NCBI RefSeq assembly: GCF_039697315.1
Contig: NZ_CP155619.1
Location: 3,472,001 to 3,536,000 of the forward strand
Direction: 5' to 3'
DNA from: Pseudomonas abietaniphila
GTDB taxonomy: Bacteria > Pseudomonadota > Gammaproteobacteria > Pseudomonadales > Pseudomonadaceae
Length of the DNA: 64,000 bases
In this document: positions 1-10,127 of the stretch, piece after piece
How positions within the stretch are numbered: the stretch's first letter is position 1
Layout: every line of letters begins with the position of its first letter
Notes under the pieces: generated by a model
What the model was told of the DNA's origin: nothing
Database searches by the model: none
Seen by the model: the letters and a program-made list of their open reading frames with translations, nothing else
Position numbers and translations under genes: made by a program

Positions 1-205
1 AGCCATTGATATCCAGTGCGAAAAGAGAAGCTGGGAGGTTAATGCCTTTTTCGTAAACCTTATGGAGGCTGGTGCGTTCAATGCGCTTGCCGCGCACCAC
101 TCCATTCATATCTGCAATCAGAAGGTCAACGTATAGAACCTCAGGATGTTCCTTAAGGAACGCGTTCGCTTCGTTGAGCTGAACGGCACGCGGGGGTACC
201 GACAT
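1..205 (-). CDS. spuI: Gamma-glutamylpolyamine synthetase SpuI, N-terminal part (cut by window edge)
   Basis: Only the first 68 codons are in the window; the gene runs off the left edge. The visible protein begins MSVPPRAVQLNEANAF and continues with LYVDLLIADMNGVVRGKRI, the typical beta-Grasp start of class I-type glutamine synthetases that ligate glutamate to putrescine or other amines. The ATG at 205 is preceded by AAGGTG at good spacing. It is divergent from spuA, as spuI is from spuA-H in P. aeruginosa. By family it makes gamma-glutamyl-polyamines in the cytosol. The family is read directly; the substrate is inferred from homology and neighbours. Confidence 0.88.
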   Translation of the reverse strand, partial: MSVPPRAVQLNEANAFLKEHPEVLYVDLLIADMNGVVRGKRIERTSLHKVYEKGINLPASLFALDING

Positions 206-290
206 GATGCAACACCTTTGTTGTTGAAAATATCAATCATCGAGCATTACGGGGTTCAGTCAATCCGAAAGCCCGAATGAAGTCAAGAGA

Positions 291-345
291 GCCCTGTTTT
301 GCCCTAAAACGGCGCCTTGAGGCCGTTTTTGCCGCACTTTAGGGC
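291..345 (+). promoter_or_regulatory. Overlapping hairpins in the spuI-spuA intergenic region
   Basis: The 277-bp divergent region 206-482 holds mutually exclusive pairings. GTTTT (296-300) can pair with AAAAC (306-310). AAAACGGC (306-313) can instead pair with GCCGTTTT (322-329), which is followed by one more T. An outer pair, GCCCTAAA (301-308) with TTTAGGGC (338-345), competes with both. The second pairing looks like an intrinsic terminator on the plus strand, about 155 bases before the spuA start. It could insulate the two promoters or act as an attenuator. This is inferred from base pairing only. Confidence 0.4.
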
Positions 346-482
346 GGATTTCAGCCGTTGGAGGTCTTGGGAACTGCGATCTTGAGCGGGGCGTATTTTA
401 TTTTTTACGGGGCTGTTGTGTAAAAAAATGAACAACGCTAAGCTCGGTCGCAACCCATAACAGCAATAATACCGGGGGTCAC

Positions 483-1277
483 ATGTCTCGCCTTCCGCTG
501 ATCGGCGTCACCGCCTGCACTCAGCAAATCGGCTCGCATGCCTATCACATCAGTGGTGACAAATACGTCCGCGCAGTCGCCGTCGCTGCCAAGGGCCTGC
601 CGCTGATTCTGCCGTCACTGGCAGAGCTGATCGATCCAGCCGACATACTCTCGGCGGTCGATGGTTTGCTCTTCACCGGTTCTCCTTCCAACGTCGAACC
701 CTATCACTATAGTGGTCCTGCCAGCGCGCCGGGAACTGCTCATGATCCTGCACGCGACCACACCACCTTACCCCTTATTCGTGCCGCTGTGGCCGCAGGC
801 GTTCCTGTGCTGGGCATTTGCCGTGGGTTTCAGGAGCTGAATGTGGCGTTTGGTGGGAGTCTGCATCAGAAGGTTCACGAGACAGGAATCTTCATGGATC
901 ATCGTGAGCCAGACAACGAACCCGTTGAAATTCAATACGCTCCCAGCCATCCGATGCACATCGAGCCGGGCGGTGTATTGGCAGGTCTGGGTATGCGCGA
1001 GGAAATTCGTGTCAATTCAATTCACGGCCAGGGCGTTGAGCGTCTCGCGCCCGGTTTGCGGGTCGAAGCGACTGCTCCGGATGGCCTGATTGAAGCGATC
1101 TCGGTGCCAGCGGGCGCGCCTTTTGCTACAGCCAATGTGTTCGCACTGGGCGTTCAGTGGCATCCGGAGTGGCAGGTCACGCAAAACCCCGACTATCTTT
1201 CAATCTTCCAGGCATTTGGCGATGCCTGTCGAAAACGGGCAGTACAACGCGACGCACAAGCGTTAAAAAACGCCTGA
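483..1277 (+). CDS. spuA: Class I glutamine-amidotransferase-like gamma-glutamyl-GABA hydrolase (PuuD-like)
   Basis: 264 residues of the peptidase C26 / class I amidotransferase fold. The nucleophile elbow GICRGFQELN places the catalytic Cys at residue 113, and the GVQWHPEWQ motif gives the His/Glu pair (about H227 and E229). Family members hydrolyse gamma-glutamyl intermediates such as gamma-glutamyl-GABA, releasing GABA and glutamate in the cytosol. The ATG at 483 follows a GGGGG run. The gene is first in a same-strand series with spuB and spuC and divergent from spuI, as in the P. aeruginosa polyamine locus. Family and active site are seen; the exact physiological substrate is inferred. 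Confidence 0.9.
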   Translation: MSRLPLIGVTACTQQIGSHAYHISGDKYVRAVAVAAKGLPLILPSLAELIDPADILSAVDGLLFTGSPSNVEPYHYSGPASAPGTAHDPARDHTTLPLIRAAVAAGVPVLGICRGFQELNVAFGGSLHQKVHETGIFMDHREPDNEPVEIQYAPSHPMHIEPGGVLAGLGMREEIRVNSIHGQGVERLAPGLRVEATAPDGLIEAISVPAGAPFATANVFALGVQWHPEWQVTQNPDYLSIFQAFGDACRKRAVQRDAQALKNA

Positions 1278-1319
1278 TCGCCATGATGGCGACCAGGAAA
1301 TAAAACCCCTGAGGTATTT

Positions 1320-2678
1320 ATGAGTACCAACCTCGACCAGCTCACCGATTGGTTGAAAGAACACAGGATCACCGAAGTCGAGTGCATGATCTCCGACCTC
1401 ACCGGTATCACGCGCGGCAAGATCTCTCCGACCAACAAGTTCATTGCCGAGAAGGGCATGCGCTTGCCGGAAAGCGTATTGCTCCAGACCGTGACCGGCG
1501 ATTACGTCGAAGACGACATTTATTATGAGTTGCTGGACCCTGCAGACATCGATATGTTCTGCCGTCCTGACCAGAACGCGGTGTATCTGGTCCCCTGGGC
1601 GATCGAGCCCACTGCGCAGGTGATCCACGACACCTACGACAAGCAGGGCAACCCCATCGAGCTGTCGCCGCGCAACGTATTGAAAAAAGTGCTCAAGCTC
1701 TATGCCGATCAAGGCTGGCAGCCCATCGTGGCGCCGGAGATGGAGTTCTACCTCACCAAGCGTAGCGACGACCCGGATTATCCATTGCAGCCGCCAGTCG
1801 GCCGTTCAGGCCGTCCGGAGACAGGTCGTCAGTCTTTCTCCATTGAAGCCGCCAACGAATTCGACCCGTTGTTCGAAGACGTCTATGACTGGTGCGAACT
1901 GCAGAACCTGGACCTCGACACGCTGATCCACGAAGACGGCACCGCGCAGATGGAAATCAACTTCCGTCACGGTGATGCGCTCTCGCTGGCCGATCAGATC
2001 CTGGTGTTCAAGCGCACCATGCGCGAAGCCGCACTCAAGCACAACGTGGCAGCGACCTTCATGGCCAAGCCCATGACCGGTGAGCCCGGCAGCGCCATGC
2101 ACTTGCACCAGAGCATCATCGACATCGAGACCGGCAAGAACATCTTCTCCAACGATGACGGCACCATGAGTCAGCTTTTTCTGCATCACATAGGTGGCCT
2201 GCAGAAGCTGATCCCCGAGCTGTTGCCGCTGTTTGCGCCTAACGTCAACTCGTTCCGCCGCTTTCTGCCGGACACCTCGGCACCGGTGAACGTGGAGTGG
2301 GGCGAAGAAAACCGCACCGTCGGCCTGCGCGTACCGGATGCCGGCCCGCAGAACCGTCGTGTGGAAAACCGTCTGCCGGGCGCCGATGCCAACCCGTATC
2401 TGGCGATTGCCGCGAGCCTGCTGTGCGGTTTCATCGGCATGGTCGAAGGCCTCAATCCGAGCGCACCTGTGGTGGGCCGGGGTTATGAGCGTCGCAACCT
2501 GCGCCTGCCGTTGACCATCGAAGATGCGCTGGAGCGGATGGAAAACAGCAAGACCATCGAGAAGTACCTCGGGCAGAAATTCATCACCGGCTACGTCGCG
2601 GTCAAGCGCGCCGAGCACGAAAACTTCAAGCGTGTGATCAGCTCGTGGGAGCGGGAATTCCTGCTCTTCGCCGTCTGA
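1320..2678 (+). CDS. spuB: Glutamine-synthetase-family gamma-glutamylputrescine synthetase
   Basis: 452 residues, normal for the GlnA-like polyamine ligases. The N-terminal domain (ECMISDLTGITRGKISP) resembles that of SpuI, and the catalytic domain carries PEMEFYL (metal-binding glutamate), GSAMHLHQS and the ENRTVGLRVP region with NRRVENR. The likely reaction is ATP-dependent gamma-glutamylation of putrescine or another diamine, the first step of the glutamylated-putrescine route. It starts 42 bases after spuA and ends 73 bases before spuC, so co-transcription is likely. It is a paralogue of the divergent spuI; which amine each prefers cannot be read from sequence. Confidence 0.9.
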   Translation: MSTNLDQLTDWLKEHRITEVECMISDLTGITRGKISPTNKFIAEKGMRLPESVLLQTVTGDYVEDDIYYELLDPADIDMFCRPDQNAVYLVPWAIEPTAQVIHDTYDKQGNPIELSPRNVLKKVLKLYADQGWQPIVAPEMEFYLTKRSDDPDYPLQPPVGRSGRPETGRQSFSIEAANEFDPLFEDVYDWCELQNLDLDTLIHEDGTAQMEINFRHGDALSLADQILVFKRTMREAALKHNVAATFMAKPMTGEPGSAMHLHQSIIDIETGKNIFSNDDGTMSQLFLHHIGGLQKLIPELLPLFAPNVNSFRRFLPDTSAPVNVEWGEENRTVGLRVPDAGPQNRRVENRLPGADANPYLAIAASLLCGFIGMVEGLNPSAPVVGRGYERRNLRLPLTIEDALERMENSKTIEKYLGQKFITGYVAVKRAEHENFKRVISSWEREFLLFAV

Positions 2679-2751
2679 AGATCCAGGCGCCACGCGGGCC
2701 TTGCGAGGCCCGTGGCGCCTGACACGCGATACCCGTCAATGGAGTGGTTTC

Positions 2752-4116
2752 ATGAGTTCCAACAACCCGCAAACCCGCGAATGGCAAGCGCTCAGCAGCG
2801 ATCATCACCTGGCGCCGTTCAGCGACTTCAAGCAGCTCAAAGAGAAAGGCCCGCGCATCATCACCAACGCCAAGGGCGTTTATCTGTGGGACAGCGAAGG
2901 CAACAAGATCCTCGACGGCATGGCCGGCCTGTGGTGCGTGGCCATCGGCTATGGCCGTGACGAGCTGGCCGATGCCGCCAGCAAGCAGATGCGCGAACTG
3001 CCTTATTACAACCTGTTCTTCCAGACCGCTCACCCGCCTGCATTGAACCTGGCCAAGGCGATTTCCGACGTCGCCCCTGAAGGCATGAATCACGTGTTTT
3101 TCACCGGTTCCGGTTCCGAAGGCAACGACACCGTACTGCGCATGGTCCGTCACTACTGGGCGGTCAAGGGCAAGCCGAACAAGAAGGTCATCATCAGCCG
3201 CATCAACGGCTACCACGGCTCCACCGTGGCGGGCGCGAGCCTGGGCGGCATGACGTACATGCATGAACAGGGCGACCTGCCGATCCCGGGCATCGTCCAC
3301 ATCCCGCAGCCTTACTGGTTTGGTGAAGGCGGTGACATGACCCCGGACGCGTTCGGCGTCTGGGCGGCCGAACAGCTGGAAAAGAAAATTCTCGAAGTTG
3401 GCGAAGACAACGTCGGCGCGTTCATCGCCGAGCCGATCCAGGGCGCGGGCGGTGTGATCGTTCCGCCTGACACCTACTGGCCGAAGATCAAAGAGATCCT
3501 CGCCAAATACGACATCCTGTTCGTCGCCGATGAGGTGATTTGTGGCTTTGGTCGCACCGGTGAGTGGTTCGGTAGCGATTTCTACGACCTCAAGCCTGAC
3601 CTGATGACGATCGCAAAGGGCCTGACCTCGGGCTACATCCCCATGGGCGGCGTGATTGTGCGCGATGAAGTGGTGAGGGTGCTGAACGAAGGCGGCGATT
3701 TCAACCACGGCTTTACCTATTCGGGTCATCCGGTGGCGGCAGCGGTCGGTCTGGAAAACATCCGCATCCTGCGGGATGAAAAGATTGTCGAGCGTGTGAA
3801 ATCGGAAACGGCACCATACTTGCAAAAGCGTTTGCGTGAGTTGAGCGATCATCCGTTGGTGGGTGAGGTTCGTGGCGTCGGCTTGCTGGGCGCCATCGAG
3901 CTTGTGAAAGACAAAGCCACTCGCGAGCGTTATGTCGGTCGAGGCGTGGGCATGATTTGCCGAACGTTCTGCTTCAATAACGGACTGATCATGCGAGCGG
4001 TGGGTGACACGATGATCATTTCGCCGCCGTTGGTGATCAGCTTCGCCGAGATCGATGAGTTGGTGGAAAAAGCACGCAAATGCCTGGACCTGACCCTTGA
4101 GGCACTTCAAAGCTGA
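2752..4116 (+). CDS. spuC: Putrescine--pyruvate aminotransferase (class III, PLP)
   Basis: 454 residues counted from the ATG at 2752, which has GGAGTGG just upstream; a longer reading frame from 2701 lacks a good ribosome site. It is a class III omega-aminotransferase: FFTGSGSEGNDT binds the PLP phosphate, VADEVICGFGRTG carries the PLP-contacting Asp, and TIAKGLTSGY holds the Schiff-base lysine (about K289). SpuC of Pseudomonas transfers the amino group of putrescine (and cadaverine) to pyruvate, giving 4-aminobutyraldehyde and alanine. It completes the catabolic half of this locus; transport genes follow. Confidence 0.92.
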   Translation: MSSNNPQTREWQALSSDHHLAPFSDFKQLKEKGPRIITNAKGVYLWDSEGNKILDGMAGLWCVAIGYGRDELADAASKQMRELPYYNLFFQTAHPPALNLAKAISDVAPEGMNHVFFTGSGSEGNDTVLRMVRHYWAVKGKPNKKVIISRINGYHGSTVAGASLGGMTYMHEQGDLPIPGIVHIPQPYWFGEGGDMTPDAFGVWAAEQLEKKILEVGEDNVGAFIAEPIQGAGGVIVPPDTYWPKIKEILAKYDILFVADEVICGFGRTGEWFGSDFYDLKPDLMTIAKGLTSGYIPMGGVIVRDEVVRVLNEGGDFNHGFTYSGHPVAAAVGLENIRILRDEKIVERVKSETAPYLQKRLRELSDHPLVGEVRGVGLLGAIELVKDKATRERYVGRGVGMICRTFCFNNGLIMRAVGDTMIISPPLVISFAEIDELVEKARKCLDLTLEALQS

Positions 4117-4123
4117 GGGCGGA

Positions 4124-4212
4124 TGTGGGAGTGAGCTTGCTCATGAAAGCGGAGTGTCAGTCACTGTATCCGGCACAGGCAGACCGCAGTCGTGAGCAAG
4201 CTCACTCCCACA
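4124..4212. repeat. REPIN, GAGTGAGCTTGCTC type
   Basis: Inverted pair TGTGGGAGTGAGCTTGCTCA ... GAGCAAGCTCACTCCCACA with about 45 bases between the conserved arms. It lies between spuC and spuD, so it may end or stabilise the upstream transcript. The rest of 4117-4356 shows only presumptive promoter sequence for spuD. Confidence 0.85.
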
Positions 4213-4356
4213 GAATGGTGAGGTTGTTGGTGTGCAGATGAAATCTTTGAAAGTTATGCAATAAGGCAGGCCGGTCTGCTTGTAAGCCCGCTCAGGAAAT
4301 TGCCAGACTAACGGTTGTTTTAGTCGCCGCTAACATAAAACATTGGAGCTGTACGA

Positions 4357-5454
4357 ATGAAGAAATTTGGCAAAACCCTCCTCGCGTTGTCCTTGATGGG
4401 CGTGGTGTCCGCTGCGGCACACGCCGATGACAAAGTTCTGCATGTCTACAACTGGTCCGATTACATCGCGCCGAACACCATTGCCGATTTCGAAAAGGAA
4501 TCGGGCATCAAAGTGGTGTATGACGTCTTCGACAGCAACGAGACCCTGGAAGCCAAATTGCTGGCCGGCAAGTCCGGTTACGACATCGTCGTTCCATCGA
4601 ACAACTTCCTGGCCAAACAAATCAAGGCCGGTGTGTATCAGGAGCTGGACAAGTCCAAGCTGTCCAACTACAAAAACCTGAACGAGAAGCTGCTCAAGGC
4701 CGTCTCGGTCAGCGACCCGGACAACAAGCACGCCTTCCCGTACATGTGGGGTTCGATCGGTATCGGCTTCAACCCGGACAAGGTCAAGGCTGCACTGGGC
4801 GCCGATGCGCCGGTCAATTCCTGGGACCTGCTGTTCAAGCCTGAAAACATCGCCAAGCTGAAAGGCTGCGGTGTGAGCTTCCTGGATTCGCCGACCGAAA
4901 TGCTGCCTGTTGCGCTGCACTACCTGGGTCTGCCAACAGACAGCCAGAAGAAAGAAGACATCAAGAAGGCTCAGGATCTGTTCCTGAAAATTCGTCCTTC
5001 GGTCACCTACTTCCACTCGTCCAAGTACATCTCAGACCTGGCCAACGGCAACATCTGCGTCGCCGTGGGTTACTCGGGTGACATCTACCAGGCCAAGGCG
5101 CGCGCTGAAGAAGCCGGCGGCAAGGTCAAGGTCAGCTACAACATTCCGAAAGAAGGTGCTGGTAGCTTCTATGACATGGTCGCCATTCCTAAAGACGCCG
5201 AAAACGTCGAAGGCGCCTACAAGTTCATGAACTTCCTGCTGCAGCCTAAAGTCATGGCCGAAATCACCAACGCCGTTCACTTCCCGAACGGTAACGCGGC
5301 GGCGACCGAGTTCGTCGACAAGGACATCACCTCTGACCCAGGCGTTTACCCGCCAGCCGATGTTCTGGCCAAGCTGTACGCAATCGCCGACTTGCCGGCA
5401 GCTACCCAGCGTGAAATGACTCGCGCCTGGACCAACATCAAATCGGGCAAATAA
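4357..5454 (+). CDS. spuD: Periplasmic polyamine-binding protein of the ABC importer (PotF/SpuD type)
   Basis: 365 residues. A Sec signal peptide ([23 protein letters not shown], cleavage near residue 23) leads into [22 protein letters not shown], the hallmark N-terminus of putrescine/spermidine-binding proteins. Further family motifs are [31 protein letters not shown] and a C-terminal [10 protein letters not shown]. In P. aeruginosa SpuD favours putrescine. It binds ligand in the periplasm and delivers it to SpuF-SpuG-SpuH. It is a tandem paralogue of spuE and is bounded by hairpins on both sides, which could give it a separate, more abundant mRNA. Confidence 0.92.
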   Translation: MKKFGKTLLALSLMGVVSAAAHADDKVLHVYNWSDYIAPNTIADFEKESGIKVVYDVFDSNETLEAKLLAGKSGYDIVVPSNNFLAKQIKAGVYQELDKSKLSNYKNLNEKLLKAVSVSDPDNKHAFPYMWGSIGIGFNPDKVKAALGADAPVNSWDLLFKPENIAKLKGCGVSFLDSPTEMLPVALHYLGLPTDSQKKEDIKKAQDLFLKIRPSVTYFHSSKYISDLANGNICVAVGYSGDIYQAKARAEEAGGKVKVSYNIPKEGAGSFYDMVAIPKDAENVEGAYKFMNFLLQPKVMAEITNAVHFPNGNAAATEFVDKDITSDPGVYPPADVLAKLYAIADLPAATQREMTRAWTNIKSGK

Positions 5455-5466
5455 GCCTGGTCAAAC

Positions 5467-5489
5467 CGTGCCGCCTTATCAGCGGCACG
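5467..5489 (+). other. Hairpin after spuD
   Basis: Perfect 8-bp stem CGTGCCGC / GCGGCACG around a 7-base loop, 13 bases after the spuD stop and just before a REPIN. There is no T-run, so it is more likely a 3'-end stabiliser or partial terminator than a full intrinsic terminator. Confidence 0.6.
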
Positions 5490-5499
5490 TGCATAGCTG

Positions 5500-5587
5500 T
5501 GTAGGAGTGAGCTGGCTCGCGATTGCGGTCTGCCTGAACCGGATGCGTCATTGACACACCGCTTTCGCGAGCAAGCTCACTCCTACA
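5500..5587. repeat. REPIN, GAGTGAGCTNGCTCGCGA type
   Basis: TGTAGGAGTGAGCTGGCTCGCGA on the left pairs with TCGCGAGCAAGCTCACTCCTACA on the right. It sits between spuD and spuE, the second copy of this arm type in the polyamine locus. The remaining 144 bases up to spuE show no other clear element. Confidence 0.85.
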
Positions 5588-5716
5588 GGTCCCAAGTCGG
5601 GACAGCCATAACGAAAGTTTTTTTGCGAGCAGGGTTTATCGAAGGTAAGTTGCGCGCCGGATTTGTCACAGGCAGTCGTTACTGTCGTCGGCACGGCCAA
5701 CAGGCCCACCTACTAA

Positions 5717-6826
<1,110 letters not shown>

Positions 6827-6833
6827 AGACCTG

Positions 6834-6858
6834 GCGCCCGGCCATATTGGCCGGGTGC
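6834..6858 (+). other. Hairpin between spuE and spuF
   Basis: An 11-bp stem GCGCCCGGCCA / TGGCCGGGTGC with a TAT loop lies in the 55-base gap. It lacks a T-run, so it may slow decay of the spuE message or only attenuate read-through into spuFGH, matching the usual excess of binding protein over ABC core. Confidence 0.6.
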
Positions 6859-6881
6859 AAGAACAGTTGGGAGTTTCACCC

Positions 6882-8024
6882 ATGGCAGTTGCCTCCGGCG
6901 CCTACAAAAAAGCCCTTGAGGGTGGTCAGCAACCTAAACAGGTGCTGGTCAAAATCGATCGGGTCACGAAAAAGTTCGATGAGACGGTTGCTGTGGACGA
7001 TGTGTCTCTGCAGATCAACAAGGGCGAAATCTTCGCCCTGCTTGGCGGTTCTGGTTCAGGGAAGTCCACGCTCCTGCGCATGCTGGCCGGTTTCGAGCGA
7101 CCGACCGAGGGCCGCATCTTCCTCGACGGCGTGGACATCACCGACATGCCGCCGTACGAACGTCCGATCAACATGATGTTCCAGTCCTACGCGCTCTTTC
7201 CGCACATGACCGTGGCGCAGAACATCGCCTTCGGTCTGCAGCAGGACAAGCTGCCCAAGGCCGAGGTCGAGGCTCGTGTAGCCGAGATGCTCAAGCTGGT
7301 ACAGATGACCCAGTACGCCAAGCGCAAACCGCATCAACTCTCTGGCGGTCAGCGTCAGCGTGTGGCGCTGGCACGTTCGCTGGCCAAAAAACCGAAGCTG
7401 CTGCTGCTCGACGAACCGATGGGCGCGCTGGACAAGAAGCTGCGTTCACAGATGCAACTGGAACTGGTCGAGATCATCGAGCGCGTCGGCGTGACGTGCG
7501 TGATGGTGACTCACGACCAGGAGGAGGCCATGACCATGGCCCAGCGTATCGCGATCATGCACTTGGGCTGGATCGCCCAGATCGGCAGCCCGGTCGACAT
7601 TTACGAGACCCCTACCAGCCGTCTCGTCTGTGAGTTCATCGGCAACGTCAACCTGTTCGACGGTGAAGTCATCGAGGACATGGAAGGTCACGCGCTGATT
7701 CGCAGCCCTGAGCTCGAGCGCAATATCTACGTCGGCCACGGGGTCAGTACCTCGGTGGAAGACAAACACATCACTTACGCCATTCGCCCGGAAAAACTGC
7801 TGATCACCACCGAGCAGCCGGGCTACGAATACAACTGGTCGCGCGGCAAGGTTCATGACATCGCTTATCTGGGCGGTCACTCGGTGTTCTACGTGCAACT
7901 GGCCTGCGGCAAGCTGGTTCAGTCCTTCGTTGCCAACGCCGAGCGCCGTGGCGCGCGGCCGACCTGGGACGACGAAGTGTTCGTTTGGTGGGAAGACGAC
8001 AGCGGCGTGGTACTGCGGTCATGA
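6882..8024 (+). CDS. spuF: Polyamine ABC transporter ATP-binding protein (PotG/SpuF)
   Basis: 380 residues from the ATG at 6882, which has GGGAG upstream; an in-frame GTG at 6855 lies inside the preceding hairpin and is less likely. It carries Walker A GGSGSGKST (about 55-63), signature LSGGQ (about 153-157), Walker B LLLLDEP (about 173-179) and the switch His in VTHDQEEA (about 211). The C-terminal third is the TOBE-type regulatory domain of PotA/PotG subunits. It energises polyamine import at the inner membrane. Its stop overlaps the spuG start (ATGA), so translation is coupled. Confidence 0.93.
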   Translation: MAVASGAYKKALEGGQQPKQVLVKIDRVTKKFDETVAVDDVSLQINKGEIFALLGGSGSGKSTLLRMLAGFERPTEGRIFLDGVDITDMPPYERPINMMFQSYALFPHMTVAQNIAFGLQQDKLPKAEVEARVAEMLKLVQMTQYAKRKPHQLSGGQRQRVALARSLAKKPKLLLLDEPMGALDKKLRSQMQLELVEIIERVGVTCVMVTHDQEEAMTMAQRIAIMHLGWIAQIGSPVDIYETPTSRLVCEFIGNVNLFDGEVIEDMEGHALIRSPELERNIYVGHGVSTSVEDKHITYAIRPEKLLITTEQPGYEYNWSRGKVHDIAYLGGHSVFYVQLACGKLVQSFVANAERRGARPTWDDEVFVWWEDDSGVVLRS

Positions 8025-8941
8025 AAATTCGAAAAATCAAACGAGCGCTCAACCGAATAACGCCCAATGGCCGTCAGGCGGTCATCGGGGTTCCGTTTCT
8101 CTGGCTGTTTCTGTTCTTCGCGTTGCCGTTTCTGATCGTCATCAAGATCAGTTTTGCCGAAGCCGACGTCGCGATTCCGCCGTACACCGAGATCTTCACG
8201 TACGCCGAGCAGAAGCTCGACATCGTGCTCAACTTCGCCAACTACGCGTTATTGACCGGGGACGACCTTTACATTTCGGCGTACCTGGGCTCGTTGAAGA
8301 TGGCCTTCTTCAGCACCTTGCTGTGCCTGTTGATCGGCTATCCAATGGCCTACGGCATCTCCATCGCCCGCAAGGAAATGCAGACGGTGCTGTTGCTGCT
8401 GATCATGATGCCGACCTGGACGGCCATCCTGATCCGCGTGTATGCCTGGATGGGCATCCTCAGCAACAACGGCCTGCTGAATGCGTTCCTGATGTGGCTG
8501 GGCGTGATTCAGGAGCCGTTGCAGATCCTCAACACCAACCTGGCGGTCTACATCGGCGTGGTGTACTCGTACCTGCCGTTCATGATTCTGCCGTTGTACG
8601 CCAACCTGGTGAAACACGATCAAAGCCTGCTGGAAGCCGCGTCGGACCTCGGTTCGAGCACCTTCAACAGCTTCTGGAAGATCACCGTGCCGCTGTCGAA
8701 AAACGGCATCATCGCCGGCTGCATGCTGGTGTTCATTCCGGTGGTGGGCGAGTTCGTCATCCCTGAATTGCTGGGCGGCCCCGAGACGCTAATGATCGGT
8801 AAAGTCTTGTGGCAAGAGTTCTTCAATAACCGCGACTGGCCGGTGGCGTCTTCGCTGGCGGTGGTGATGCTGTTGATCCTCATCGTGCCGATCATTCTGT
8901 TCAACCGTAGCCAGGCCAAAGAACTGGAGGGCAAAGCATGA
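8021..8941 (+). CDS. spuG: Polyamine ABC transporter permease (PotH/SpuG)
   Basis: 306 residues from the ATG at 8021 that overlaps the spuF stop; a longer reading frame from 7985 would intrude further into spuF. It is an inner-membrane protein with about six hydrophobic helices. The EAA-type loop (EAASDLGSSTFNSFWKITVPLS) contacts the ATPase. The first segment, VPFLWLFLFFALPFLIVIKISF, is the usual PotH start. It forms the translocation channel with SpuH, and its stop overlaps the spuH start by four bases. Confidence 0.92.
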   Translation: MKIRKIKRALNRITPNGRQAVIGVPFLWLFLFFALPFLIVIKISFAEADVAIPPYTEIFTYAEQKLDIVLNFANYALLTGDDLYISAYLGSLKMAFFSTLLCLLIGYPMAYGISIARKEMQTVLLLLIMMPTWTAILIRVYAWMGILSNNGLLNAFLMWLGVIQEPLQILNTNLAVYIGVVYSYLPFMILPLYANLVKHDQSLLEAASDLGSSTFNSFWKITVPLSKNGIIAGCMLVFIPVVGEFVIPELLGGPETLMIGKVLWQEFFNNRDWPVASSLAVVMLLILIVPIILFNRSQAKELEGKA

Positions 8942-9828
8942 GAGGCTTCCGATTCTCGAACCTGATGTTGGTACTGGGCCTGGTTTTCATCTACGCGCCC
9001 ATGGTCATCCTGGTGATCTACTCGTTCAACGCCTCCAAGCTGGTGACGGTCTGGGGTGGCTGGTCGGTGAAGTGGTACGTCGGCTTGCTCGACAACACCC
9101 AACTCATGGCCTCCGTGGCGCGCTCGCTGGAAATCGCCTGCTACACCTCGGTCGCGGCGGTTGCCCTCGGCACCATGGCGGCGTTCGTGCTGACCCGCGT
9201 GACGCGCTTCAAAGGCCGTACGTTCTTCGGCGGTCTGGTGACCGCGCCGTTGGTCATGCCTGAGGTCATCACCGGTCTGTCGCTGTTGCTGTTGTTCGTG
9301 GCGATGGCGCAGTTGATTGGCTGGCCGCAGGAGCGTGGCATTGTCACCATCTGGATCGCCCACACGACGTTCTGTGCGGCGTATGTGGCGGTGGTGGTGT
9401 CGGCCCGTCTGCGTGAGCTCGACATGTCCATCGAGGAAGCGGCGATGGATCTGGGGGCGCGGCCATGGAAGGTGTTCTTCCTGATCACCATCCCGATGAT
9501 CGCGCCGTCGCTGGCCGCGGGCGCGATGATGTCCTTCGCGCTGTCGCTGGATGACCTGGTGTTGGCGAGCTTCGTGTCGGGCCCTGGCTCGACCACCTTG
9601 CCGATGGAAGTGTTCTCGGCCGTGCGTCTGGGTGTGAAGCCTGAGATCAACGCCATTGCCAGCCTGATTCTGCTGGCGGTGTCGATCGCGACCTTCCTGG
9701 TGTGGTTCTTCAGCCGTCGTGCAGAAGAGAAGCGCAAGAAAGCGATTCAGCAAGCCATCGAAGAAGCGGCGGCGGATGGCTGGAAACAGCCGGACATCCG
9801 TCGTGCTCCGGTGGTTGAGACGGTTTGA
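8938..9828 (+). CDS. spuH: Polyamine ABC transporter permease (PotI/SpuH)
   Basis: 296 residues with six predicted membrane helices. The EAA loop reads EEAAMDLGARPWKVFFLITIP, and the LSLDDLVLASFVSGPGSTTLP stretch is characteristic of PotI/PotC permeases. It pairs with SpuG. The ATG overlaps the spuG stop. It is the last gene of the polyamine series; two inverted repeats follow and the next gene is convergent, so the transcript probably ends here. Confidence 0.92.
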   Translation: MRGFRFSNLMLVLGLVFIYAPMVILVIYSFNASKLVTVWGGWSVKWYVGLLDNTQLMASVARSLEIACYTSVAAVALGTMAAFVLTRVTRFKGRTFFGGLVTAPLVMPEVITGLSLLLLFVAMAQLIGWPQERGIVTIWIAHTTFCAAYVAVVVSARLRELDMSIEEAAMDLGARPWKVFFLITIPMIAPSLAAGAMMSFALSLDDLVLASFVSGPGSTTLPMEVFSAVRLGVKPEINAIASLILLAVSIATFLVWFFSRRAEEKRKKAIQQAIEEAAADGWKQPDIRRAPVVETV

Positions 9829-9849
9829 TCTGATCCAGCCGCACGACCT

Positions 9850-9958
9850 GATCGTTCCCACGCTCCGCGTGGGAATGCATCCGCTGACGCTCTGCGTCGT
9901 TGAAGACTAGACGCGGAGCGTCCTGGACGGCGTTACCACGCGGAGCGTGGGAACGATC
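9850..9958. repeat. Long inverted repeat, CGTTCCCACGCTCCGCGTGGG type
   Basis: The arms GATCGTTCCCACGCTCCGCG and CGCGGAGCGTGGGAACGATC flank about 70 bases that contain further GACGCTCTGCGTC-like pairs. It is a distinct family from the TGTRGGAG REPINs and recurs as a minimal copy at 42322-42352. It probably marks the end of the spu transcript. Confidence 0.8.
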
Positions 9959-9980
9959 AAAAAACTGATGGCGAATCTTT

Positions 9981-10111
9981 TAGGAGCGTGGCTTGTCCCG
10001 CGATCTGCCGGGGACCGGCAGCAAACCCTATGAATGAGTTCTGCCAGATGGCCCGTGTGTACCGGATTTGCGACGGGTTCCCCGCCGATCGTGGGACAAG
10101 CCACACTCCTA
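9981..10111. repeat. REPIN, GAGCGTGGCTTGTCCCGCGA type
   Basis: TAGGAGCGTGGCTTGTCCCG on the left pairs with TGGGACAAGCCACACTCCTA on the right, with a long centre of about 90 bases. It lies between the convergent spuH and the acylase gene. Confidence 0.8.
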
Positions 10112-10127
10112 CATATGATCGATGTCG

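Noticed and set aside
2638..4110. 490-residue minus-strand open frame opposite spuC
   Set aside because: Antisense shadow of a GC-rich gene; composition is biased (many His, Arg, Asp) and spuC has clear family motifs.
8620..9861. 413-residue minus-strand open frame opposite spuH
   Set aside because: Arg/His-rich antisense of a permease gene with strong family motifs on the other strand.
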